Source of the DNA: Hydractinia symbiolongicarpus
Taxonomy: Eukaryota; Cnidaria; Hydrozoa; Anthoathecata; Hydractiniidae
Length of the DNA: 64,000 nucleotides
Assembly (NCBI RefSeq): GCF_029227915.1
Contig: NC_079885.1
Location: 17,867,001 to 17,931,000 of the forward strand
Direction of reading: 5' to 3'
Positions 39,130 to 49,300 of the stretch are shown one piece after another. Positions within the stretch are counted from its first letter, which is position 1. Every line of letters begins with the position of its first letter. The notes under the pieces are model-generated. The model was given only the letters and a program-made list of their open reading frames with translations. It was not told where the DNA came from and made no database searches. Position numbers and translations under genes: made by a program.

Positions 39130-39250
39130 CTACTCGTTAGCCCGTGGAAAAACCACGGGTTCGCCCGTCGCAGCTAAGCTACCATTTTGCGTGACAGACA
39201 GTCGGACGGACGGACGGACAGACGTATACGGGCATTATAATATAGATTTC
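39130..39250 (-). mobile_element. Helitron-like 3' end, copy 4 (best preserved)
   Basis: On the minus strand: ATTATAATGCCCGTATAC, a GTCY microsatellite (GTCTGTCCGTCCGTCC and so on, 39196-39222), GTCACGCAAAATGG, then a perfect 7 bp hairpin CCCGTGG-TTTTT-CCACGGG and CTAACGAGTAG-T. The terminal CTAG of the other copies is here GTAG. A GTCY tract before a 3' hairpin is typical of Helentron/HINE elements such as Drosophila DINE-1; a CTRR end is typical of canonical Helitrons. Confidence 0.65.
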
Positions 39251-39845
39251 GGTTTTCGTTAACTTCCTTCCTCTCTCACTCAAAATTGCCCCTGGATGAC
39301 AAAACTTGAATCCGTATTAAACTGGATGTTTAACGCGAATTCAAATTTTGTCATCCAGATGATGGCAAGACTTCTGTTTTATCGTTAAGACAGCAGATTC
39401 CCCCAAATCCTCAAACAACGTCTGGACGGTGTTTTCCTCAAAATTTAAACCTCATAACTTTTTTAAGAAATTTTGATTTTGAATAATTGCGCTTAAACAA
39501 GTGACTACAATGACATGCACCACAGAATGACTAGAAAGCTATTAGTTAACAAAGGTTACTTATTCTTTGATTCTACGGTGTATAAAAAACAAGTAACGCT
39601 CTCGGTCACTCCCGCCACTAAAACACCATCTTTGATTGAAAACGCCACGCATAATTTTTCTCTGCATGCTTAATTTTGAGCAAATTTTAGTTTTGTTTAC
39701 CAGGGCCTCGTAGGCGTTTTATCCTTATAGAATACTAAAGGCCCTGGGATCAAAGTTGCATGATTTGATTCTAAACTCAGCGACCTAGAAAGAGTTTCTG
39801 TCTAAAAAAAGTCATGAAATAGTAATCAACCAACGCATATTTTTA
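39251..39845. other. Intergenic, no gene seen
   Basis: Flank of the pogo-type transposon. ACTTGAATCCGTATTAAACTG and its near-complement GCGAATTCAAATTTTGTC form a loose inverted repeat at about 39300-39355. No coding signal. Confidence 0.45.
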
Positions 39846-39991
39846 CCGTCATTCTTCTAATTTAATCCTCCGGTAAAAATAATTATTTTGAAGGAGTCGT
39901 ACTAATAATAAGAGGAAATAAAATACCTTGGAAATTGAAGTTGATTGTCGTACTAATAATTAGAGTAAAATAGGAATCAAATCGTATTAAA

Positions 39992-40579
39992 TTAGGGGTT
40001 GAAAAATTGAAAACACACTTTTTGGTACTTTTTATTTTTTTTTTCTTTCTTTTTTAAACTCTTATTTATACCAACTTTTCTTCTCCCTTCAAAGTTTTCC
40101 AGTTCCTTGAGAACTTTCTCTCTCATTTGATTGTGAAGTTTTGCATCGACTGTTTTGAAGACAAAATCAGCTGGTATCTCCATACCTCCTTGTGGAAGAT
40201 CGAATGAGAATCTTCGCTCTCCTGTTACCTTTATTGATAACGTGCCTTCGTATTTAAGAAAAAAGAATATCAGTTGCGAGAGAAATTTAGGCACATGTCC
40301 AATTGTTTGTCCATTATCTAATACAGCAATGGAATATTTATCTTCAACCAAAGCACCCGGTCTCACTTCTGGTTCGCTCGTTAAAATTGATCCTATTTCA
40401 GCTTTCCATTGCTTCCATCTGTAAATATGATAACCTCTGATGCAACAAGGAACAGTAAATTCTTTTTCCAATGGTATTGGTATCTCTAAATCAAGAAGTA
40501 GTAATGGAGTAATATCGTCGGTCATTTTTCTACAACTTTTCTGAGTACGAATACTGACGTCTTTGCATTTCGAATCCAA
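39992..40579 (-). CDS. HIRAN-like domain protein carried by the transposon
   Basis: A 195-residue open frame on the strand opposite the transposase, ending 146 bp inside the left terminus. Residues about 45-145 read as a HIRAN-like fold: IRGYHIYRWKQW, GSILTSEPE, DKYSIAVLDNGQTIGHVPKF (the conserved DxxAIAV...GxxIGYVP core), then VTGERRFSFDLPQGGMEIP. The last motif is typical of a HIRAN-related family I associate with animal transposon-linked proteins. HIRAN domains of HLTF-type helicases bind 3' single-stranded DNA ends at stalled forks. The tail (from about 165) is Lys-rich, for example KSLKKKEKKNKK, and may bind DNA or act as a nuclear localisation signal. No helicase motifs are present. The start codon is the first Met of the frame; an upstream exon cannot be excluded. 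Function is inferred from the domain only. Confidence 0.7.
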   Translation of the reverse strand: MDSKCKDVSIRTQKSCRKMTDDITPLLLLDLEIPIPLEKEFTVPCCIRGYHIYRWKQWKAEIGSILTSEPEVRPGALVEDKYSIAVLDNGQTIGHVPKFLSQLIFFFLKYEGTLSIKVTGERRFSFDLPQGGMEIPADFVFKTVDAKLHNQMREKVLKELENFEGRRKVGINKSLKKKEKKNKKYQKVCFQFFNP

Positions 40580-40748
40580 TGTTTTTGTTCGGAGGAAAAT
40601 CCAAATGATATTGCGAGCTCATTGCATTGCAAATCGAATGTTTCTTTTCATAGAGGAAAACCCAAATGATTTTACAAATTCAAAACAATCGATTTGGAGC
40701 ACTCTTTTCTTTTGTCAGTGCTGTTAGTCTGTCGCGCGTGGTATCATC
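40580..40748. promoter_or_regulatory. Bidirectional promoter region of the transposon, with a tandem duplication
   Basis: Only 169 bp separate the divergent start codons of the HIRAN-like gene and the transposase. The region holds two copies of a ~60 bp unit (words AATGTTT, GAGGAAAA-CCCAAATGAT and TTGCGA/TTACAA), one at about 40568-40615 and one at about 40630-40680. Shared control of both genes is likely but not shown. Confidence 0.5.
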
Positions 40749-42513
40749 ATGTCAACCCAAACCAAACTGTTTGGCTATTTTCAAAGCAACGTTAAAAACC
40801 AACGAAAGCGTCAATCAACAATATCCTCTTATTTTGATCCTGGAACTGCAAAAGATGACGACGTGGTTTATTTAGGCAGTAAGTAAAACTTTAGTTTAAT
40901 GTGCCTCAAATTATGATTTCAACTTTGAAATGAAAGTGACAGAATAACTCATAGGGGTGATTTTTTTTCTCAAATACTATACATTTGAGTTTAAGTTATT
41001 ATTTGCTCAAGGATTCTTTCTATTATTATTTTCAGGACAAATAGCGCCTCCTCCAAGTAAGAAGCCTGTTGGTAGGCCACCCAAACCGTACACAGGTGAA
41101 CAGATCGAGCGAATGATAGAAAAAAATCACGACTTCAACAATCTAAAGCAACAATCTCAGCATTTCGAATCGATCATATGTAATTTCTATCTACACCAAC
41201 GAGCCAATATCGTCGGTGGAAACGAACACACAACACGTAAGAGATTCACTGAAAAAACGAAAATCGAAATGCGAGAACACTACGCACTCACGAAAAGTTA
41301 TACCGAATCAGCCAAAGCTTTCCATGTGCAGGAGTCAACTCTTCGAAACATCGTGAAAACTCCACGCAGAGCAGTTAAGCTGAGTGATAAAGGGAATCGT
41401 TTAGGAGCTGGTCGACCAATAACATATCCGTTGGAAGTCGAGAATGATTTGATTTGATGGATTCTTGAACTTAGAGATTTGCATGTCCCAGTGTCTGTTC
41501 TTGCGTTACAAGAGAAAGCAAAAGGTGTCGTCCAACCTCACAATCCTGATTTTAATGCTAGCCGAGGCTGGGTCGCGAAGTTCTTTCAACGACATCGTTT
41601 GTCACTGCACAGCAGGACATCAGTGAGCCAAAAGCTTCCACGTCAATTGGAAGAATCGACTTCGAAGTTTTATGCAGATGCCGGTCGTTTCATGAGAATT
41701 GGGAAATATCCCAGATCATTGGTGGGAAATATGGATGAAACTCCAGCTTTTTTCGATATGGTCCCAACAAAGAGCATCTGTAAGATCGGTAGCAGAGAAT
41801 GTGTTGTTCGAACGTCAGGGAATGACAAGAAACATATCACCATCGTCCTTTCAGCTGCTGCTGACGGTACTTTGCTACCGCCGATGCTGATTTTTAAAGG
41901 GAAGACTGAAAGAACTATCGGAAAATTGCGTGTTCCTGAAGGGTTTGTCGTAAAAACTCAAGAGAAAGCATGGATGGATGAAGATCTCATGATTGTTTGG
42001 CTGGATGAGATATGGGTCAAATATGTGAAGAAAATCAACAAAGAGCTCGGATTGGAAAACTCCCTGTTAACCTATGATGCCTTTTCTGCTCACAAGACAG
42101 ACACTGTGGCGAGTAAGCTGAACGAAAACAAATCAGATGCCTTAATGATCCCAGCCGGTTGTACTTCAAAGTGTCAGCCAATGGATGTATGTATTAACAA
42201 ACCATTTAAAGCAATTCTACGAAAATGTTGGGTCGAGCATGTCAACAAAGCAGTCGAGAAGATGCCCACACCTACACCTAGCGATTATAAGCTACCTCCG
42301 CCAACCAGACAGGACATGGTGGATTGGGTTGAAAAGGCATTCCAAATTATTTCAGATGACAAGGATATGATAATGAAATCCTTTGATGTATGCGGAATAA
42401 CTACCACAGATCCTTCAAAAGTCCGAAGTGGCGAATTTTATTCAAAATGCATGGAAAAAGCTAAAACCATCCTAGACAGTGACGATACTGAAGACGATCC
42501 ATTTACTTTGTAA
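40749..42513 (+). pseudogene. pogo/CENP-B-type transposase, two exons, one in-frame stop
   Basis: Exons 40749-40878 and 41036-42513 join across a GTAAGT...TTTTCAG intron in phase 1, giving 536 codons with TGA at codon 184 (41455-41457). Exon 1 encodes two PCNA-interacting-peptide-like motifs, QTKLFGYF (residues 4-11) and QSTISSYF (22-29), around a basic KNQRKR. Exon 2 starts with an AT-hook-like PVGRPPKPY, then a helix-turn-helix (about 120-165; YTESAKAFHVQESTLRNIVK) and a CENP-B-type DNA-binding domain (ELRDLHVPVSVLALQEKAK, GWVAKFFQRH). The DDE_1 catalytic core follows with NMDETPAFFDM (first Asp), LLTYDAFSAH (second Asp) and QPMDVCINKPFK (third Asp), so the triad is DDD as in pogo and Tigger. 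The C-terminus is acidic. TGA sits at the start of the CENP-B helix; the frame is open everywhere else, so the copy was disabled recently or is read through. Confidence 0.88.
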
Positions 42514-42756
42514 ATTAGATTAAAATTTTTCATGTTTTTTTAAAAAAGAAAGTTTGAAACAAAAAAATTACGTGTTTTTTACTATTCGTACTATAATTAG
42601 AAGAAAATTTGACCTTTATCGTACTAAATTAAAGGAAAATCTGAAATTAGTAATTATGGACTCGTACTAATAATTAGAGTTAAATAAATTATTTCATTTT
42701 GCCAAAATAATTAATTCGTACTAATTAGAGGACGGATTAAATTAGAAGAATGACGG

Positions 42757-43699
42757 TATGATGCAACTTTGTGATTTTTATCGTGTAGTCCAAATAAGGA
42801 AGAATTTTCAATTTAAGTGTGCGTTTAATCTTCTCAACATGTTCGTAAAATGTATTTTAACATCATATCCGCCTTTCTGGCTGGTAGTCATAGCAACAGC
42901 GAAATGACTGTGATTATCCATCCTACGCACGAGACAATTAATTAGCCAATTCGTGTTGCTGTTGATTAAGAAAGTTATAATCGCTTTGTTAGAATTTTAT
43001 TAACAATGACACATCAAAATTTTAACACACGCCCGTGGGTAAGAAGTTATAACAATATTGGCTCCACATCTGCTTCTAACAAAAGCAAATAACCTCAAGA
43101 ATTCAGGCACTGCGTACTTTGTCAGGAACAAAGTTAATCTATAGAGATTATAAATTTTTACGATTTGAGGTAAGTTGAAAGCTTGATTGAAGGTAATAAA
43201 AGTGTGACTTCACAAATTTCACCTTACCAATAAAACTAATCTCACGTCCAATTACACAACACTTCCGAACAAGTCACGTGACAATGACTTTATTTGATGT
43301 CTTTTGATATTCTGATCTTTTTTTCAAATCTGGTCTGTAAATTTTTTGCAAACTAGTATAAAGACCATCCATTATGAAAGTGCTAAAAACTGGTTCGTAC
43401 TTTATTCTCAGAACATTTTTGATATAAATTGGCCGTATCAAGTAGCCCAATGCGAAAAGTCTTTAGAAAAATAATTTCCCTTTATTGGAACTTTCGTTTT
43501 TTTAGCAATGCTATTATCCTAGCAAAATAGTTGTAAAGTGCATTTTTCCTCACCCCCAGATCTTCTTCTGACTTCTCCATCATCCGAACAGCAATACAGT
43601 AAGAGGCGCTGAAAACGCGCTTGTTTTATCAGGACGCTCCGTTATTAAATCTATTTAACAAAGACCATTTTAATGAATACTTCCTCGACTACTTCCTTG
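42757..43699. other. Intergenic, no supported gene
   Basis: Mostly AT-rich. A word ACGCCCGTGGGTAAG at 43030 resembles the Helitron-like ends. A possible 66 nt exon lies at about 43107-43172, but it has no partner exon. Confidence 0.45.
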
Positions 43700-43975
43700 T
43701 ATATTAATTTTAGATATTTTAAGTACCAGATCGAGGCTATGTATCAGAGTGAGGCTATTTAAAAGATTGAGGTTATGCATCAGAGTGAGGTTATGCATCA
43801 GATTGAGGTTATGTATCAGATTAAGGCTTTGTATCAAATTGAGGTTATGTATCAGATTAAGGCTATGTATCAGATTGGGGTTTTGTATTCGATTGAAGTT
43901 ATGTATCAGATTGAGGCTATGAATCAAATTGAGGCAATATATGTAACAGATTAAGGTCAGTCTCAGATTGAGATT
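43700..43975. repeat. 18 bp minisatellite
   Basis: About 14 degenerate 18 bp units of the form ATCAGATTGAGGTTATGT. Because 18 is divisible by three, the minus strand reads as hexapeptides close to NLIHNL; this is probably incidental. Confidence 0.9.
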
Positions 43976-45417
43976 AGAAAGTACTTTTTCTTCTGATCTA
44001 AACGGAGTAACGGAGCAGCGGAATGACGGAGTAACGGAGTTATTGCTGGACATTGACAAGACTATTGAAAAAATAATTACTGTTTTAAATGATAATATAG
44101 CTATTGTAAAAAAATGTTCAGAAAAATGAGCAGATATAATTACTGTGGGTACTTTTAGGGAGGTCTAGATAAATGCGTCCGCTTTACCACAACAGTGCGC
44201 GTTTCAAGGGTGTTTGCTAGGTGGTGGTTTAGAGCAGTTGTCTTGTTAAATTTTTCAAATAGCTATATTGTTCATTTTATGGATAATTAGTTTAAATTAT
44301 CAACAATTAAAAATTAATTAAATTAAAATTGTTCCTGATTTGCTATACAAAGGATCTTATTTGAGGATTTAGCGTTATGCATTTGTTGAAATTTTGAATA
44401 ATATCGAGGTATCTTTCATGGGTTTTTTTAATGCTTCGTCTAAAGTAAAAAAGATTCACTTAGGAAAATATTAAGCGAATGTGCTTGTGCGACGGTGCAC
44501 GAAATAGGAAATAGCTTGAAAACTGAGCAGAAGTAAGTAATATGCAACACCAGTCATTCAGCGTATAAAATAAATCACAACAGGTTTGAACGTGAACAGT
44601 AGATAAATGTGAAATTATCGCTGATCGCCGAAAGACATTAAAACAAGTAACCATCGATCTTTTTGTATAAAACAAGTAACCATCGATCTTTTTGTATAAA
44701 ACAAAAGATGTGACATAAACACGTTATTCGTATAAACACAATGAAGGGTTTCCACGGAACGAATTGTGAGTGAATGGAGAATTCGGAGACGAGCTGCGAA
44801 GTATCTTTTTGATTTTCACGTGAAACGAAAAACATGTGGCGAATTTAAAATACTGAATGTGCGCACTCTTTTGGGTATTAAAAATAAGACAGTTGTTTTG
44901 AATTCTTTCCAGTAATAAGTTTTCCTGAGAATAAACACTGAATATTGCGTTTTGAGGTTTTGATTGGTTAAGTTTACAGCGAAATATTTCGCCGAAGCGA
45001 ATTTTTTAAAGCAGAATGAAAACAAATAAAACTGCGCATGGTCAGATACATTTCGCCAGCGAATTCGCTGTCCAATTCGCTTCGTAAAAATCCTCCTTAA
45101 ACGATATGCCACAAAATATCAAAATAATTAATAATTCTGACAAAGTGACATTTCTCAGCTTCTATCGGTAATCTTTATTTATTTCAATAATATTTATACA
45201 TATATATTATATATACATGATTGTTTTATCAGTTTAAAAAATCTGTTTTCCATAAAGTCCTGATTCAAATTAAAAATAGTAGATTAGTTATATACAAATA
45301 TTAATAAACATCTAAAAAGAAAAAAGACATCCAAAACATCAGAAATAAGGGTCCTGCGAAAGGAGTCTTAATGCACTAAAATTCCTCTTCGAAGCAGCAG
45401 AAGTCCTGTAGACAATG
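43976..45417. other. Intergenic, no supported gene; 29 bp tandem duplication
   Basis: AT-rich. A perfect two-copy 29 bp duplication with core ACAAGTAACCATCGATCTTT lies at 44641-44701. The word CGAAATATTTCGCC and relatives recur at 44985-45085. TTTATT at about 45176 could be a minus-strand polyadenylation signal for the possible exon at 45418. Confidence 0.45.
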
Positions 45418-45497
45418 TTATGACAGAAAAGGATTCATTGATCGAGGTGTGTTGTGATAACTCCACCATGATCTAAAGGCGCGAAGTGCAATCACAC
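45418..45497 (-). CDS. Possible terminal exon of an unrecognised gene
   Basis: On the minus strand a T-rich acceptor (TTCAATTTAG) is followed by an open frame of 26 codons (core ALRAFRSWWSYHNTPRSMNP), a TAA stop and, about 240 bp later, AATAAA. The composition looks like protein, but no upstream exon was found in the ~600 bp before the kinase promoter and I do not recognise the peptide. Confidence 0.2.
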
Positions 45498-46079
45498 CTA
45501 AATTGAATAAAAATCTTAAGAAATCTTAAAGAACAAACAAATTCATATTTTATACTTCTCTTTTTCTTATTTTTTTTTAGATTATAGTTAGTTTATTATG
45601 TGGCTTGTTATGTTGTTCGATTATTATTCACTGTGCTATACAGCTAAAAACTTTCATTGTAAACCAACAGTAAGATTAAAAGAATTCCATCTACACCACT
45701 GTGTGTTTGTGCTTCCAGAGATACCATACGATACACACGCTCTTCTTTACTACAATCCAATATTTTTGCAAGCAGCCATTTCTTCTGACAAGTAAATGTT
45801 CTGCTATGCCAGGCGTATACGCATTTGTGAAATGTCGATTAAATTCGATTAAATATTTCCGATTGTCGTTGATTATGTCAGCATTTTCGCTTTCTACTAC
45901 GGTTTTACCCCGGTTATGATATGTCGATAATTCGGCATGGACGTATTTGTGGGTAATTAAACCTTTTAGCCAAATTTTGCTTGCTTTAATTAATATTGAA
46001 TACCACTTGATGCTACACTTGATCCTTATAACATTGTAGATATTTCCTTGATTTTATTTAGAAAGATGCATTGAGATAA

Positions 46080-46346
46080 AAAAAATGGTACGAAAATTTG
46101 ACGCGATTTGAGCAAAACAAGTCGCGCGCGCTCTGCCTGACACTCGTTTTCGGAATTGGTGTAAATCTCTCGTTTCGTTGCCGTGTGTTTAGTTACACTT
46201 TTTTCTGGGAAGAAGAACTTGACGACAACAACCCCACATTGAGTACAATTTTATTTACTATGTCTGAAGAGGAAGCAGATGATGAAGGAGACACACATAT
46301 TGTTTAAATAAAAAGTATGATAATTTGTTTTTTATATACATTTGTT
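46080..46346 (+). promoter_or_regulatory. Probable 5' leader of the PSKH1-like gene, with an upstream open frame
   Basis: GC content rises here relative to the flanks (CGCGCGCG near 46124). An open frame at 46098-46307, ending in an acidic stretch SEEEADDEGDTHIV, stops 39 bp before the kinase start codon and could act as an upstream open reading frame. It has no recognisable domain. Confidence 0.3.
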
Positions 46347-49300
46347 ATGGGTTGTGCTGTTGGAAAAGAAATAGCTGATGGAAATAAAATTGATGATAAT
46401 TTGCCTCAACTTGAAGCAGGCACCCTTGTGAAAAAGTCAAAGCCAAACTTCGAGGATTTTACTGTGCTGAAGCCAGAACCTGTTTTAAAAACTCCAAAAT
46501 ATAGAACTAAAATTGACTCAAGAGTAACTTCAAAATATGATGTAAAAGCTCTTATAGGAAAAGGTTCTTTTAGTGATGTGCTTAGGGTTGAGTGTAAAAC
46601 TTCGAAGCAGCCTTATGCCATAAAAGTTGTGAAAGTTCATACGTTACAAGAACAAGAAGTTGTTAAGTCAGAACTTCATGTGTTAAAACATATTGACCAT
46701 CAGTTTGTTATTAAATTATATGAAGTTATAATATCGAAAGAGTGTTCCTATATGGTCATGGAATTAGCAACTGGAGGTGAACTTTACGATAGGATAAAAA
46801 GTAGGGGCCACCTCGAAGAAAAATATGCTTGTAATATAACGCAAATGGTTTTATCTGGTATTACTTATTTACATTCAGAAGGTATTACACACAGAGACTT
46901 GAAACCAGAAAATTTGTTATTTTATCACCCGGGAAATGATTCTAAAATATTAATTACAGACTTTGGATTTGCTAAAATTCTTTCAGATGAAAAAGAAACC
47001 CTTAAAACTTGGTGTGGTACGCCAGAATATATAGCTCCTGAGCTTCTAAAAAAGGAACCATATGGAAAAATCGTAGATTTATGGGCGCTTGGTGTTATTG
47101 TTTATGTTATGTTGAGTGGCCATTTACCATTTAGTGCTGACACAGCACCAAAATTATTTAAACAAATTATGGATGGTGTTTATGGATATCAACGTGAGGT
47201 AAGAATTTGTTTTTTTGTATTTTTGCTGTTAATTTTATTTTCAAAATGCTGTCTTCATTGTCAAAAGACTATTTTATAAGCTTACTATCTAAATTGACTT
47301 ATTACTATTTTTGATCTAACAATATAATTTTTTTTATAATTCATAAAGTTTATCTTTTATTACTTTTTCTTTTTTACTCAATTGCCAAATTTCATTGAGC
47401 TAACTTTTGAAACATGACAACTAATGTGAGTATGTGAAGAATTTCCCCTGCGTAGCAAAAAATCTACAATGTTAGAAAAATAATGGTCATAAAAATAAAT
47501 ACCACAAAACTTATAGAGTCATATAGATGGGATTATTTTTATTTGTCTAAAAACAGTCCTGGATCAAAAACAATATTTCACAACGATGTGTAAGAATTCT
47601 GTATTTGTATACATCATAAGTAACAGCGTCCATCAAATAAAACATGTTTACTGTCGGTTTTTTACAATAACTTTTTTTTGCTATGTTGCATGATTATGAT
47701 ACTTGCTAAGTTTTAATATTTATCTATTAGGCACCTGTATCCCAAATTTTTAGGTTCCATACCTCTCAGAGCCTGAAATATTGACTATTACTTGAAACTA
47801 CCCTTAAAAAATCTTTATGAAATTCTTATAATTAGGAAGATATATGAGCTTTTGTTAGGATTATCCATAGAACTTAAAATTTCCAACACAACTTTATTTT
47901 ATCCAGGGGAATCATTCCGTAATTTTTTGAAACACATTATTAATTTGATTTCCTGATTTTTTATAGTTGATTTTTGACATGTCAACTGTTTAAAAACTGG
48001 AAAATATGCTAAATACTTTTTATTTAGCTGTCAGAAACTTTAAATATATTGTTAGCATTCGATCTTTAACTTAAGTAATTAAATTTTAAGCAGATAGTGG
48101 TGTTTTGGAGAAATTTCAAGCATGCAATGAAGTCACAAAAAAACTATGCTTAACATTTTTATATGACATTCCAATTGTCCTACAAGAATCGATATGTTTG
48201 CCGACTCCATTCTAAAGATGTACAGTATTGTTAATGTAACTTTTTTAATATGATGTAATAACCTAATGTAATGTAACCTAATGTAACACATGTAAAATGC
48301 AAGCTATTGTTTAAAAGCACTAGTGACCCCAAAGGCTATTAAAATTTATTATATATTTTTATTAAATAAACAGCCACACGTGAAAAAGGAAATGCTTTTG
48401 AAAAAATTTTTTGAAACTGTTTTTAGATAAAAAATATGCTTATTTTTAACCTTCGTTAGAACTTATTCCCATCATCTTAGAAGGTATTATATATGAATAT
48501 TTTTAAGCTGTGACATGACATTTTCTCATCATTTTAGATCAAAATACAGCAATTTTTAAGTTTCGCAGGGACATTATGTAGTCATTTTATAACGAATTGC
48601 AGCATCTTTCAGCCTTTGTGATTCAGCATTCTGAGCGGCAGCAGAAATTTGCAGATACAATCTTCGAATTTAACATAGCACTTTGGCAGATTCATAACTC
48701 ACGTCGTCAAAATTCTGCCGGCGTAATTTTTGCATTGACAGCGTACGTTGGCAGATTCATAATTCATGTCAGGAATTCAAACTACGGCCACATGAATGTG
48801 AGAATGAATGAACTGAAAGAAACAAATGTGTGAATAAATGAAACAAAAGAAAAAAATTGTGCTGAAGATAATTACAGTCGTATGTCTGAGCACCTAGGTA
48901 TTTCTGCACTTACAGGTAAACATGTTAAACTTGACTCTCAGACCACCGCTGTTCTCGAACATTTGATGTCTTGTAATCACTCTCCAGCATTGTTTCACAA
49001 CTTCTCAGTACTTGCATAGTACTTAATACTAATGATTTCAAACTTACTCTGATAAAGAGTTTATCAATTGAGCGTGACCCTCCTATTGAGAATAACGCGG
49101 TATAGCCTATGCCTTTAGACTTATTTTGATAGTTTTATAGCTACAATTTAATTCTTATTGTTATAATTAGTATTTAAGCGTAATCGTATGAATTAGAATT
49201 AGTGTGAACCTGGGTGTTAAAGAAACCATACTTAGGAAAAAATAGATTTTGGATATCTCTTAGATTTTGTCAGGTATTTTTTCTTTCTTGATATATCAAA

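Larger units (their letters stand above)
39846..42756 (+). mobile_element. pogo-type (Tc1/mariner superfamily) DNA transposon, 2.9 kb
   Basis: Terminal inverted repeats begin CCGTCATTCTTCTAATTTAA on the left and match the right end (TTAAATTAGAAGAATGACGG). The element is flanked by TA on both sides (39844-39845 and 42757-42758), the target duplication of the Tc1/mariner/pogo superfamily. The subterminal word TCGTACTAATAATTAGAG is repeated near both ends, probably as transposase binding sites. Inside are two divergent genes: a HIRAN-like open frame on the minus strand and a two-exon transposase on the plus strand, disabled by one TGA. The near-identical termini point to recent activity. Confidence 0.95.

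Noticed and set aside
41455-41457. Selenocysteine codon
   Set aside because: Transposases of this family have no selenocysteine, and a CpG-type CGA to TGA change explains the stop more simply.
43107-43172. 66 nt exon with a strong GTAAGT donor
   Set aside because: The frame is open but has no partner exon and no recognised family.
44816-45112. 98-codon minus-strand open frame
   Set aside because: It overlaps repeated TTCGC/GCGAA words and shows no recognisable domain.
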